Below, in pieces: positions 33,243 through 41,529 of a DNA stretch of 64,000 bases (positions are counted from its first letter, which is position 1; each line of letters begins with the position of its first letter). The notes below the pieces were generated by a model that made no database searches, had not been told where the DNA came from, and was given only the letters and a program-made list of their open reading frames with translations. The position numbers and the translations under genes were made by a program. The DNA is taken from assembly GCF_032271945.1 (NCBI RefSeq), contig NZ_CP130319.1, positions 4,297,001-4,361,000 on the forward strand, given 5' to 3'. The DNA is from Paenibacillus sp. MBLB1832. GTDB lineage: Bacteria > Bacillota > Bacilli > Paenibacillales > NBRC-103111.

Positions 33243-33286
33243 AAAACGGAGTCAGCAAACTAGCTGCGCTCCGTTTGTTGTTTCCG
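33243..33286. terminator. Terminator between the permease operon and the DUF4317 gene
   Basis: Stem AACGGAG-TCAGC / GCTG-CG-CTCCGTT with a short loop and a T-rich flank on both strands. Confidence 0.65.
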
Positions 33287-33300
33287 TTTTAAATTTGATT

Positions 33301-34464
33301 CTACAACGTTTCCGTATTGAGCGTAAAGCCTTCGATCACGACGTCTTCGTCGACCTCGATCATGATACAGCGTTTTCCTTGATAATTTACCTGTCTCACA
33401 TATTTTAAATCTTGCGGACTGACCGTAATCGTGGCTACCTTCGTATCAATCTTAATCGATTTTGATGTAAACTTCGGAATGACGCTGCTCGCTTTGAGTT
33501 CATAATTTTTGTCGTCGACAACATTTTGGAACGCGCGTTCCACCTTTTCCAGCGTCACGTCCTCCACGCCACTTACCGATAGCATACGTTCTACATCTCT
33601 ATAATCCAGCTTTGGAGGCTCTTCCTCCTCGTTGGACTCGATGACCCGATGAATTTCCTCGTACACTTGAGCGATCGTAGCGGCATCGAGATGTTCGCCA
33701 GCAACTTCCTTCACGATGTCCTCGAACATAGCTCTCTCTTCTAACGCGGTCACGGTCTGCTCGGCATTTAAGACTTTATCAATGAAATGCGGATTCGGTT
33801 CGTGCGCTTTCCCCGCGCAATACAGAATGCGATTCATATCGGAATAGTTGTCCGTCACGCTAGGGTAAAAGAAACCTTGCTCTGGCGTGTTCAATTTGAC
33901 GATCGGATCTGCGATGAAATTATATTTATATTCCCTCTCGACATAATCAAACATGAGCGTTTTTCGCTGTTTTTCCGTGGAATTTATGCTGCACAAAATG
34001 AATAGATTCGCGAACATCTCATTCTTTTCGCTCTCCATGGCATCTTCGTTCCTGCTCTTGGTCGGCTTCGAATATTGTCCGCGGACAAAAGTGACCACCA
34101 TATCCTGTTCGTATTTCGTATCCACCAACATTTTCTCCACCAACAGGAGCATCAGATCTTGCCATTCTTCTGCATTACCGGTCACCAAACCTTGATGGAG
34201 AAGCACCTGCGTTGGCTGCTCCGCTTCCTCTTGAAACTTTAACTCGAACATTTTCTGATCCAATTCGCCGGTCAGCAGTTTTTTGAAATTGGCCATATAG
34301 AGCTCCTGCTTCTCCCTGTCCAATAGGGCGAACGGGTGGCGCTCGTAATGGTAGATCTCGTTGTTTTCTTTCATGATATACACATTGAAAATATCAAAAA
34401 TATGAAGCATTTCGGTATCCATTTTAAATTGCTTGCGTATATGCGCGATTTCTTTCTTGATCAT
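33301..34464 (-). CDS. DUF4317 family protein
   Basis: A 387-residue cytosolic protein with the family start MIKKEIAHIRKQFKMDTEML and the FNVYIMKENNEIYHYERHPF block. No catalytic motif, signal peptide or helix is evident; it is acidic with mixed alpha/beta pattern. DUF4317 has no known function. It sits alone between the sugar transporter and the second oxidoreductase. 135 bases without features separate it from the latter. Confidence 0.8.
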   Translation of the reverse strand: MIKKEIAHIRKQFKMDTEMLHIFDIFNVYIMKENNEIYHYERHPFALLDREKQELYMANFKKLLTGELDQKMFELKFQEEAEQPTQVLLHQGLVTGNAEEWQDLMLLLVEKMLVDTKYEQDMVVTFVRGQYSKPTKSRNEDAMESEKNEMFANLFILCSINSTEKQRKTLMFDYVEREYKYNFIADPIVKLNTPEQGFFYPSVTDNYSDMNRILYCAGKAHEPNPHFIDKVLNAEQTVTALEERAMFEDIVKEVAGEHLDAATIAQVYEEIHRVIESNEEEEPPKLDYRDVERMLSVSGVEDVTLEKVERAFQNVVDDKNYELKASSVIPKFTSKSIKIDTKVATITVSPQDLKYVRQVNYQGKRCIMIEVDEDVVIEGFTLNTETL

Positions 34465-34599
34465 GATGCAACAGTCAACTCCTAAGATTTCCTATCACTT
34501 GGATGAACTACATCCTGTATGTTAATTCATAATTGTAGATTTCTCAACAATTTAACGGATTTGGGTGCAATAACGTCCCTTTGGGGGGTATTCACTCCC

Positions 34600-36852
34600 T
34601 TAACCGTACGCACGCACCTCCACCACCTCCGCACAAGCGCTCCCGTTCGTCGCTTCCACCACGATCCGTAAACGATCGGTGGTAACCGCCTCCTCCAGCT
34701 CCAACCTTCTCGTGCGTCGACGATTGTTCGTTTCCCGCCGCAACACCTGCCACGCTCCCTCGATCCAAGCTTCCAACCGATATTCTTTGACCAACTCTGG
34801 CCTTACTTCGTCGCTCGATCGAAATGCGTGCAAATTGATTAAATCCTCGTGCACATTATCATTGAATGTGACTTGTATCTGCCGCAGCTGCTGCGCCTCC
34901 TGCCAGCGAAGCTCGACCCACTCTTCACGTCCCGCGATCATCGGCTCCGACATCCATTGGTGCGGACCGCCGTAGGGGCGCAGGTATCCGTCTGTCACCT
35001 TAGCAGCCGCATAAGCCTCCGTCTCCGATGACAGCCGGAAGCAGATCGGCTTGCGATCCACGCCGTTCTTCATGCTCCACTGCACCACAGGCTGGTCCGG
35101 CTGATGGTTCTCCAGCTTCGGATCGACGACTGGCTTCTCGCCTCGCACAAAAGCAATCGCCCCCGTATGCTGCCGATCCGAATGATACACCACCGCGTGT
35201 TCATTCGCTTTGACAATCACGAACGCATTCTGCGCAACGTCTGGCCGCCAGCTGAGCGGAACATGCACCCATTGCCGTTCACCCGCATCTACTTGAACAG
35301 CTTCCCTACAAACCAACTGCTTCGGCACATAGTTCTCGGCCCTGCCCGTTTCCCACAGCTCAACCTGCAGGATGGTCGACTTCCTTACATCCACAAGCAA
35401 CTCGAACCCGTTCACACACAGGTCGACAGGAAACAAAACAGCCACGTCCGTCTCAAGCTTTCGCGACTCCACCGCACCTTCAACGGCAAGCTGCCGTAAC
35501 GTGGATGACGCACTCACTTGAGCGCTTCTCGCGAGATCCTGCTCATCCTCGTTGCGTACCCCAATCAAGGAAGCATCTTGACGCAACAGTACTTGCTGCA
35601 GTTCCTTCCCGTGCTTCTGAGCCAACTCGCGCGGCGAGATTCCTTTCTGAACACAGAGTGCAGCCCCCGTTCCCGCTGCTTCCCCTATGACAGCACAAGT
35701 CGCCATCACCCTCGTCGTCCCGAAGGCGACATGTGTGGCGCTAATATTGCGCCCTGCCATCAGCAAGTTGGCAACGTTCACGGAGTAAAGCGAACGGAAT
35801 GGGATATGGTAAATACCGTCCGCATGCAAATGCTTCGACCCGCTCTCTCTCGCGTACATCCCCTGCGGCGGGTGCAAATCTATCGACCAGCCGCCGAAAG
35901 CGACGCGGTCCTCGAACGGCTCCTGCGCCATCACATCATTCTGATTCAGCATGTAATCACCCTCGAAACGGCGATACTCCCGCTTGCCAGGCAGAGCCCC
36001 AACCCATTCCAGCGTCATCGTTTCCGCTTCGAATTGACCGGAATTTTTGATATAATCCCAAATGCCATAAATCACCGACCAGAGCTCATCACGGATTCGC
36101 TCGTTCTCGTGCACCGTGTCCAACTCGCCGCCCCACTCAATCCACCAATAATGACAGCCCGAATCCCCGCTTCGGATCACACGCTTAATCGGAATCGAGG
36201 TCTTCGTAATGTCCTTGGCGAAACTCGGCGGATGATAGTTCACAGGACGCCCCGCGTCCTTTGTATAAAATAAAATCGTGCTCCCAAGCGTAATGCCATC
36301 CGCAACGTCTGGCGCCCAGTCCTCCCCGAACTCCGACTTTGCTTCACGTCCAATTCGGTATTTGGCCCCAGCCAAAAAACCGATCAGCCCATCTCCCGTG
36401 CAATCCAAGAAAACTTCACTCTCAAAGCGAATTCGCCGCTCCGAGCCCATCATCCAGCCCGTTACAGAACGGATCACTCGCGTATTTTCATCCCCATCAG
36501 CCTCGACTTCATGCACATCAGTATTCAAATACAACGCAATATTGCGCTCGGCACGAACCGCTTCCAAGACGACGAGATCCCACATATACGGATTTCCGTC
36601 TGGATTCTGAAACTGATTCTCCACAAACAGCTCGCCCATAATTCCCGTTTCTCGTGCAAAACGATTAATGCCATGTGCCGTTGCTCCGCATACCCACACG
36701 CGAACTTCACTGGAGGAATTTCCGCCCAGTACAGGTCGATTCTGAATAAGTGCAACGGTCTGGCCCAGTCTAGCCGCAGCAATTGCTGCACAGACCCCAG
36801 AAAGACCGCCACCGACGATCGTCATATCCTTTTTTACTAATTCTGCTTTCAT
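34600..36852 (-). CDS. FAD-dependent oxidoreductase (PF12831 type), copy 2
   Basis: A 750-residue paralogue of the protein at 5808-8057: FAD motif GGGLSGVCAAIAAARLG, LGGNSSSEVRVWVCG, VFLDCTGDGLIGFLAG and the same beta-rich C-terminal third (VTFNDNVHEDLINLHAF). The N-terminal two thirds are strongly conserved between copies, the C-terminal third clearly less. No signal peptide. The reaction is unknown. It is divergent from an AraC gene as in copy 1. The nearby sugar transporter suggests a sugar-derived substrate, which is inference. Confidence 0.85.
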   Translation of the reverse strand: MKAELVKKDMTIVGGGLSGVCAAIAAARLGQTVALIQNRPVLGGNSSSEVRVWVCGATAHGINRFARETGIMGELFVENQFQNPDGNPYMWDLVVLEAVRAERNIALYLNTDVHEVEADGDENTRVIRSVTGWMMGSERRIRFESEVFLDCTGDGLIGFLAGAKYRIGREAKSEFGEDWAPDVADGITLGSTILFYTKDAGRPVNYHPPSFAKDITKTSIPIKRVIRSGDSGCHYWWIEWGGELDTVHENERIRDELWSVIYGIWDYIKNSGQFEAETMTLEWVGALPGKREYRRFEGDYMLNQNDVMAQEPFEDRVAFGGWSIDLHPPQGMYARESGSKHLHADGIYHIPFRSLYSVNVANLLMAGRNISATHVAFGTTRVMATCAVIGEAAGTGAALCVQKGISPRELAQKHGKELQQVLLRQDASLIGVRNEDEQDLARSAQVSASSTLRQLAVEGAVESRKLETDVAVLFPVDLCVNGFELLVDVRKSTILQVELWETGRAENYVPKQLVCREAVQVDAGERQWVHVPLSWRPDVAQNAFVIVKANEHAVVYHSDRQHTGAIAFVRGEKPVVDPKLENHQPDQPVVQWSMKNGVDRKPICFRLSSETEAYAAAKVTDGYLRPYGGPHQWMSEPMIAGREEWVELRWQEAQQLRQIQVTFNDNVHEDLINLHAFRSSDEVRPELVKEYRLEAWIEGAWQVLRRETNNRRRTRRLELEEAVTTDRLRIVVEATNGSACAEVVEVRAYG

Positions 36853-36920
36853 CAGATAACCTCCAGTGAAGCTAAGATTATCTTCATTTTATTAGAAGCA
36901 CAGCCCTTTCATCCATGCAC

Positions 36921-36930
36921 CCTTTTAACA
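36921..36930 (-). promoter_or_regulatory. Shared word TGTTAAAAGG upstream of oxidoreductase copy 2
   Basis: Read on the minus strand it lies 69 bases before the copy-2 start, with GGATGAAAG just after, comparable with the site at 5739. Candidate AraC site. Confidence 0.4.
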
Positions 36931-37033
36931 ACTTCTTATACAAAATTTCAATTCGCCACTACATTCTTGCCCACCTATGATTTAAAATAGAAGTATCTGA
37001 ATTTGAAGTACATGCAGAGGAAAAGAGAGGATT

Positions 37034-37873
37034 ATGCGCATGATGCGAGTTCAAGACATGATCACCCAACGCCCAAAATTGCTTACGCATATGTACTGGA
37101 AGGAGAAAGCCGCCTTTCAGCTGCCAGAAGATACGAATGATTACTGGGTGCTGTTTGCCGTGGAAAATGGCAGCTTCACCTACGAGATTCAAGAGGAGAT
37201 CGGAAGCGCGACTTTCGGAGATATGGTGCTGTGTCCACCCCACGTGAACTTCAAGAGAGAAGTCATTCACCCCCTCACTTTTCATGTCATTCTGCTGCAG
37301 TGGGAAGATGAAACGAACCAACCGATCCAAGTAGATAAAACCCATCTCTCAGGCAAAATAACCCTATCTGATTTTAACCGTTTATCCTCCAACTACGCGC
37401 ATTTGAAAAAATGGTACATGCATGATATCACATTAGCGGCTTCTCTGCGTCAACATGTGTTGACGGATCTGTGGATGACTGTCATTGACGAAGCCTATTC
37501 GGCAAGCCCAGATGCTGCCTCACCTTGGACACCTCAACCGGGCACACATAAAGATCCTCTGATTCAACAAGCAACGGCGATCATTCATGAACAAGCAGCT
37601 CTCGCATGCAGCATGAAAGAAATTGCCCAAACCTTAGGGCTAACGCAGGTGCAATTCACTCGCAGATTTAAAAAATCGACCGGCATGCTGCCGATCGATT
37701 ACTTAACTGCGCTGCGCCTGCAAAAGGTGCAGCATCTTCTGCTGGACAGCGACTGGACGCTTCAACAAATTGCTGGCCATTGCGGCTATGAGAACGAGTT
37801 CTATTTGAGCCGCGTCTTCACCAAACGAATGAGAATGACGCCCTCTTCTTATCGCAAGCTGCATCGCCTATGA
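37034..37873 (+). CDS. AraC-family regulator, module 2
   Basis: A 279-residue paralogue of the regulator at 4905-5684: cupin half with WVLFAVENGSFTYEI and ATFGDMVLCPP, and a C-terminal helix-turn-helix pair (MKEIAQTLGLTQVQFTRRFK and LQQIAGHCGYENEFYLSRVF). It starts 181 bases from oxidoreductase copy 2. ATG 37034 and 37040 are both possible beside GAGAGGA. Its stop overlaps the stop of the TetR gene by six bases. Confidence 0.9.
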   Translation: MRMMRVQDMITQRPKLLTHMYWKEKAAFQLPEDTNDYWVLFAVENGSFTYEIQEEIGSATFGDMVLCPPHVNFKREVIHPLTFHVILLQWEDETNQPIQVDKTHLSGKITLSDFNRLSSNYAHLKKWYMHDITLAASLRQHVLTDLWMTVIDEAYSASPDAASPWTPQPGTHKDPLIQQATAIIHEQAALACSMKEIAQTLGLTQVQFTRRFKKSTGMLPIDYLTALRLQKVQHLLLDSDWTLQQIAGHCGYENEFYLSRVFTKRMRMTPSSYRKLHRL

Positions 37874-38464
37874 GCTAATGCCATAGAAAAATAAATGCAC
37901 CATTTCCTCAATCAAGCTATCGACATTCCCATGCTGCTCGGCGTATGCAAAAATCATATCCGTTTGATTCGTCAACATCTGCATATGCATCATGATCGTG
38001 GAGGTAGACAGCTTTTCCGAAATCTCGCCAGACTTCTTCCCATCTTCGATCAGCTTTACCACGAGCGGCATGCCTTTAGTCATGTACTCATCCTTCATGA
38101 AAGCAGCTAGCTCCACATCTTGCTCCTGTTCCTGCCACATTTTCTTAATCACCTGAAGGCCGAATGTGCGGGATGATTTCTTTTTCTGAAAAATAATATA
38201 TTCAATTTTCTCCTTGAGCGTATGCTCACCCTGAAGAAATTCCGCAAACTCATCAATCGTCTTTCGCACATAAGCGATGAAGACTTCTCTCACCAATGTT
38301 TCCTTGCTGCCAAAATAATTATAGATCGTCACCTGTGACACGCCTGCCGCGCTGGCAATATCGGCAATTCGCATCGATGCTGAGCCTGATGTGGTCAAGA
38401 AATCTAACGTTGCTGCCATGATTTTATCTTTTTTTTCCTGGGCTCGCTTCTCGTAACCGTTCAT
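37868..38464 (-). CDS. TetR-family repressor of the adjacent ABC exporter
   Basis: A 198-residue regulator with N-terminal helix-turn-helix MRIADIASAAGVSQVTIYNY followed by FGSKETLVREVF. The ligand domain has no close named match. The ATG at 38464 is chosen because AGGTGA lies six bases before; the ATG at 38482 is nearly at the expected transcription start. Two matching inverted repeats lie between it and the divergent ABC genes, one on each side, pointing to autoregulation and control of the exporter. Confidence 0.88.
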   Translation of the reverse strand: MNGYEKRAQEKKDKIMAATLDFLTTSGSASMRIADIASAAGVSQVTIYNYFGSKETLVREVFIAYVRKTIDEFAEFLQGEHTLKEKIEYIIFQKKKSSRTFGLQVIKKMWQEQEQDVELAAFMKDEYMTKGMPLVVKLIEDGKKSGEISEKLSTSTIMMHMQMLTNQTDMIFAYAEQHGNVDSLIEEMVHLFFYGISS

Positions 38465-38489
38465 TATTATCACCTGATTCATGGAATAA

Positions 38490-38515
38490 TGAAATTATAA
38501 CATAAATATATTTCA
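38490..38515. promoter_or_regulatory. TetR operator candidate, site 1
   Basis: A 26-base inverted repeat TGAAAT...ATTTCA with an AT-only centre. It overlaps a TATAAT (minus strand, 38494-38499) that would serve the TetR gene. Confidence 0.6.
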
Positions 38516-38557
38516 TAAGTATTGACGGCATGCGCGGGGCAGGAGTAAGATTAGTTT

Positions 38558-38583
38558 TGAAATATATAATAAATATTATTTCA
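38558..38583. promoter_or_regulatory. TetR operator candidate, site 2
   Basis: A second 26-base TGAAAT...ATTTCA repeat of the same length and layout as site 1, 68 bases away, in the leader of the ABC genes. TTGACG at 38522 and TAAGAT at 38546 with an 18-base spacer could be the promoter. Confidence 0.6.
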
Positions 38584-38625
38584 TAACTTCGCACTCAGAT
38601 TTTCCATCCATGGAGGTGGCTGTTC

Positions 38626-39516
38626 ATGTTAACGGTTCATCAGTTAACCAAAACCTTTCCAAACGGGAAAGGCATTTTCGACGTCTCATTCTCCGTGCAA
38701 AAGGGCGAAGTATTCGGATTTCTCGGACCGAACGGCGCTGGCAAATCCACGACGATTCGGCATATCATGGGCTTCATGAAACCAGACCAAGGGATTGTCC
38801 ACGTCGGTGGACTCGACACCTGGAGCGCACAAGGCACGGTGCAGCGTTATCTGGGCTATTTGCCTGGAGAAATCGCGTTTATTGAAGGCATGACAGGCCT
38901 TTCATTTCTCACGTTCATGGGGGAATTGCAAGGGATGAAGGGGAACGAACGGCGCGATGAGCTGATCGACCGCTTTCAATTCGATGTGAAGACACCCATT
39001 CGCAAAATGTCCAAAGGCATGAAACAAAAAGTCGGCATCGTCGCCGCCTTCATGCATCAACCTGAAGTCATCATTCTGGATGAACCGACTTCAGGACTAG
39101 ATCCGCTCATGCAGAAGGTGTTCATCAACTTGGTGCTGGAGGAGAAAGCGCGGGGCACAACGTTCCTGATGTCCTCTCACAGCTTCCAAGAGATCGAGCG
39201 CACTTGCGATCGAGCTGCCATCATTAAAGACGGTCGAATCATCACCGTGAAGGATATACATGAGCTGCAGTCCATGCAGCGCAAGCTGTTCGAAGTTACT
39301 TTTGAACGTATGGTGGATGCGGATGCCTTCGCGGCTTCGTCTGGCATACACATTGAATCCCGTGAAGGTCTTCGCGTGCGTGTTGCCGTGCAGGGCGAGT
39401 ATGCGCAGTTTTTAGCTGCTATCACTCCATATGGAATCCGTAATCTCGATGTGTTCACCCAAAGTCTGGAAGATATCTTCATGAACTACTATGACCGGAA
39501 GGGGACGATCGCATGA
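38626..39516 (+). CDS. ABC exporter ATPase (CcmA/DrrA type)
   Basis: A 296-residue ATPase: Walker A GPNGAGKST, Q-loop region LGYLPGEIAF, signature MSKGMKQK (degenerate LSGGQ, common in this class), Walker B VIILDEPTSGLDP and the H-loop MSSHSFQEIE. The last 75 residues are an extra domain typical of DrrA-like exporters. It pairs with the membrane protein whose start overlaps its stop by four bases. Substrate unknown: lipid, antibiotic or peptide. Confidence 0.92.
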   Translation: MLTVHQLTKTFPNGKGIFDVSFSVQKGEVFGFLGPNGAGKSTTIRHIMGFMKPDQGIVHVGGLDTWSAQGTVQRYLGYLPGEIAFIEGMTGLSFLTFMGELQGMKGNERRDELIDRFQFDVKTPIRKMSKGMKQKVGIVAAFMHQPEVIILDEPTSGLDPLMQKVFINLVLEEKARGTTFLMSSHSFQEIERTCDRAAIIKDGRIITVKDIHELQSMQRKLFEVTFERMVDADAFAASSGIHIESREGLRVRVAVQGEYAQFLAAITPYGIRNLDVFTQSLEDIFMNYYDRKGTIA

Positions 39517-40325
39517 ATACCGCACTCTACAAGCATATGATGAGCATTCATAGCAAAGTCATGATGAACTATGCGTTCGGATCAGCTTTCTATATCCTGT
39601 TAATGTTCTGGTTATTTCCGAGCTTCGCGAGCAATAATGCCGCTCTTGATGAGATGATTAAGTCGTTACCTGAAGGATTGACAAGCGCCTTCAACTTAGG
39701 CAGCGGCTTTGGTACGGTGGAGGCTTTCATTTCTGGAGAGTTTTATGGGCTGCTGCTTGTCGTGATCGTCGCGATTTTCTGCATCCTCTTCACAACGCAG
39801 CTTATGGCCAAGCTTGTCGATCAAGGTGCGATGGCATACTTACTATCGGTACCGACCACACGCGGCGCTGTTGCGCTGACACAGGCAGCGGTGTTTGTTA
39901 CGGGCTTATTGCTTATCATGACCGTGACGACTCTGTGTGGATTTGCGGGTTATGCCCTGTTTATCGGGGATTTGAGCGATTTTCATGGCGGTGCTTACTT
40001 GGAGATGAACATCGCCGCGTTCCTACTGTTCTTTGCCGTCGGCGGCATCGCCTTCCTCGTCTCCTCACTGGCGAACGACGAGAAACGAGCTTTAGGCATC
40101 TCAGCCGTGTTGACCTTCGGATTTTTCAGCTTGGATTTCCTTGGAAAACTCAGCGATTCCATCCATTGGCTGCGTAACCTGAGTTACTTCTCGCTCTATG
40201 ATCCTAGCGGTGTCATTGAAGGAAAGGCCAGCTTAAGCTTCCCGTGGTTAATGTTAGCCGCAATTGGCATCGTGACCTATGCAGCCGCGATTGTGCTTTT
40301 CCGCAAGCGGGATTTGCCTCTGTAA
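39513..40325 (+). CDS. ABC-2 type permease
   Basis: A 270-residue membrane protein with six helices and a cytoplasmic start (MNTALYKHMMSIHSKVMMNY). It has the ABC-2 pattern of a first helix, an outside helical hairpin and a block of four helices (GAVALTQAAVFVTGLLLIMT, then FLLFFAVGGIAFLVSSLAND). It forms the channel for the ATPase before it (ATGA overlap). A hairpin with T-run lies right after. Confidence 0.88.
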   Translation: MNTALYKHMMSIHSKVMMNYAFGSAFYILLMFWLFPSFASNNAALDEMIKSLPEGLTSAFNLGSGFGTVEAFISGEFYGLLLVVIVAIFCILFTTQLMAKLVDQGAMAYLLSVPTTRGAVALTQAAVFVTGLLLIMTVTTLCGFAGYALFIGDLSDFHGGAYLEMNIAAFLLFFAVGGIAFLVSSLANDEKRALGISAVLTFGFFSLDFLGKLSDSIHWLRNLSYFSLYDPSGVIEGKASLSFPWLMLAAIGIVTYAAAIVLFRKRDLPL

Positions 40326-40340
40326 GACGAAGAGGCGTGG

Positions 40341-40386
40341 AGCCGTTCTACGCTGGACCGAAAGGTCGGTGGTGGTACGGCTTTTT
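40341..40386 (+). terminator. Terminator after the ABC exporter operon
   Basis: Outer stem AGCCGT / ACGGCT and inner GGACC-GAAA-GGTC, followed by TTTTT. Confidence 0.65.
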
Positions 40387-40467
40387 GCTGCGCCAAACTA
40401 TACGAATACATCAAAACTTAGTATGATACTTGCATCACAACTAGTTCATAGGAAAGAAGTGAATAGG

Positions 40468-41136
40468 ATGAACGTATTACTATTCGGAACGACGGGCATG
40501 GTTGGTCAAAGCGTGTTGCGGGAATGCTTACTAGACCCTCAAGTCCAGCAAGTTATTTCCATTGCTCGGAGCGCCTCCCACCAAACACATGCGAAGCTGC
40601 GCGAACATGTCCTAGCGGATATCACCAAGCTGCATGAGTTGAAAAATGAACTGGTAAACGTGGATGCCTGCTTCTTCTGTCTCGGCGTGTCCTCGGTGGG
40701 CATGAGTGAGGATGAATATCGGGCGATTACATACGACCTCACGATGAACATCGCCAGAACGTTAGCTGATATTCAGCCAGGAATGACCTTCATCTACGTT
40801 ACAGGGGCTAGCACCGATAGCACAGAGCAGGGCAGCAGCATGTGGGCAAGAGTGAAGGGGAAAACCGAAAATGACCTGCTCAAGCTGCCGTTCAAAGCGG
40901 CCTACATGTTCCGCCCTGGCGGGATAATCCCAAAGAATGGCGTCAAGTCCAAGACCAAGGTGTACCAAGCCATCTATGTGCTGATGAGACCCCTTTATCC
41001 GTTGCTGGAAAAATGGTTCCCTAACTCAATTACCGACTCTGTGCAAGTCGGACGAGCGATGATCAACGTCGCGCAGCATGGCTTCGCGAAGCCGATTCTT
41101 GAGGTGCGCGATATTCGCGAAGCTTCGGAGAAGTAA
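40468..41136 (+). CDS. NAD(P)-binding oxidoreductase (atypical SDR)
   Basis: A 222-residue Rossmann protein: FGTTGMVGQSVLRECLLDP at the start, then CFFCLGVSS and YVTGASTDS. The family includes eukaryotic HTATIP2/TIP30-like and bacterial YbjT-like proteins with no proven reaction. AGGAAAG lies ten bases before the ATG at 40468; the long frame upstream from 40279 crosses the terminator and is not coding. Confidence 0.82.
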   Translation: MNVLLFGTTGMVGQSVLRECLLDPQVQQVISIARSASHQTHAKLREHVLADITKLHELKNELVNVDACFFCLGVSSVGMSEDEYRAITYDLTMNIARTLADIQPGMTFIYVTGASTDSTEQGSSMWARVKGKTENDLLKLPFKAAYMFRPGGIIPKNGVKSKTKVYQAIYVLMRPLYPLLEKWFPNSITDSVQVGRAMINVAQHGFAKPILEVRDIREASEK

Positions 41137-41149
41137 AATTGGGAAATGA

Positions 41150-41340
41150 GCACGTTGACGGAACGTGAGTACGTTATTTTGTGAATTTTGATGGTTTTGG
41201 CAGGCAGGCGGAACGTGAGTGCGTTAAACGCATGATTTTAGAGGTTTTCTTGTCATATTGATCTAATTAGCGGAACTACGTTCCGTGCCGGCGGGAAATC
41301 GCTGCACTTGAGTCAAATAGCGTCGTGATGTTCCGCTTTA
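41150..41340. repeat. Intergenic repeats of a CGGAACGTGAGT type
   Basis: CGGAACGTGAGTACGTTA at 41159-41176 recurs as CGGAACGTGAGTGCGTTA at 41209-41226, 50 bases on. A third related part, GCGGAACTACGTTCCG at 41270-41285, is a small palindrome, and TTCCGC returns at 41331. This fills the 280 bases before the htpG promoter. It looks like an interspersed intergenic repeat of the genome; no gene is seen. Confidence 0.5.
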
Positions 41341-41418
41341 CTGTAAATTGTGCGCAAGAGATGATAACTGCAGTCAGGGAGCTATCATCATTTACTGTAT
41401 AATCCCCACAACCACCAA

Positions 41419-41447
41419 TTGACTTTAATTTTCAGGGATGATATAAA
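41419..41447 (+). promoter_or_regulatory. Sigma-A promoter of htpG
   Basis: TTGACT at 41419-41424, a 17-base spacer and TATAAA at 41442-41447. The predicted start falls at about 41454, next to the CIRCE element. Confidence 0.8.
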
Positions 41448-41455
41448 ATTAGTGT

Positions 41456-41482
41456 ATAGCACTCACAGGGTGCGAGTGCTAA
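41456..41482. promoter_or_regulatory. CIRCE operator (HrcA site) before htpG
   Basis: ATAGCACTC, nine bases, GAGTGCTAA: 17 of 18 arm bases match the CIRCE consensus TTAGCACTC-N9-GAGTGCTAA. HrcA bound here blocks transcription until heat shock occupies GroEL. It sits at the predicted transcription start, as in groESL and dnaK operons. Confidence 0.92.
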
Positions 41483-41529
41483 CGGCGCGCAGACGCCTAC
41501 TCTTTTACATATCGAAAGGAGATTTATCC

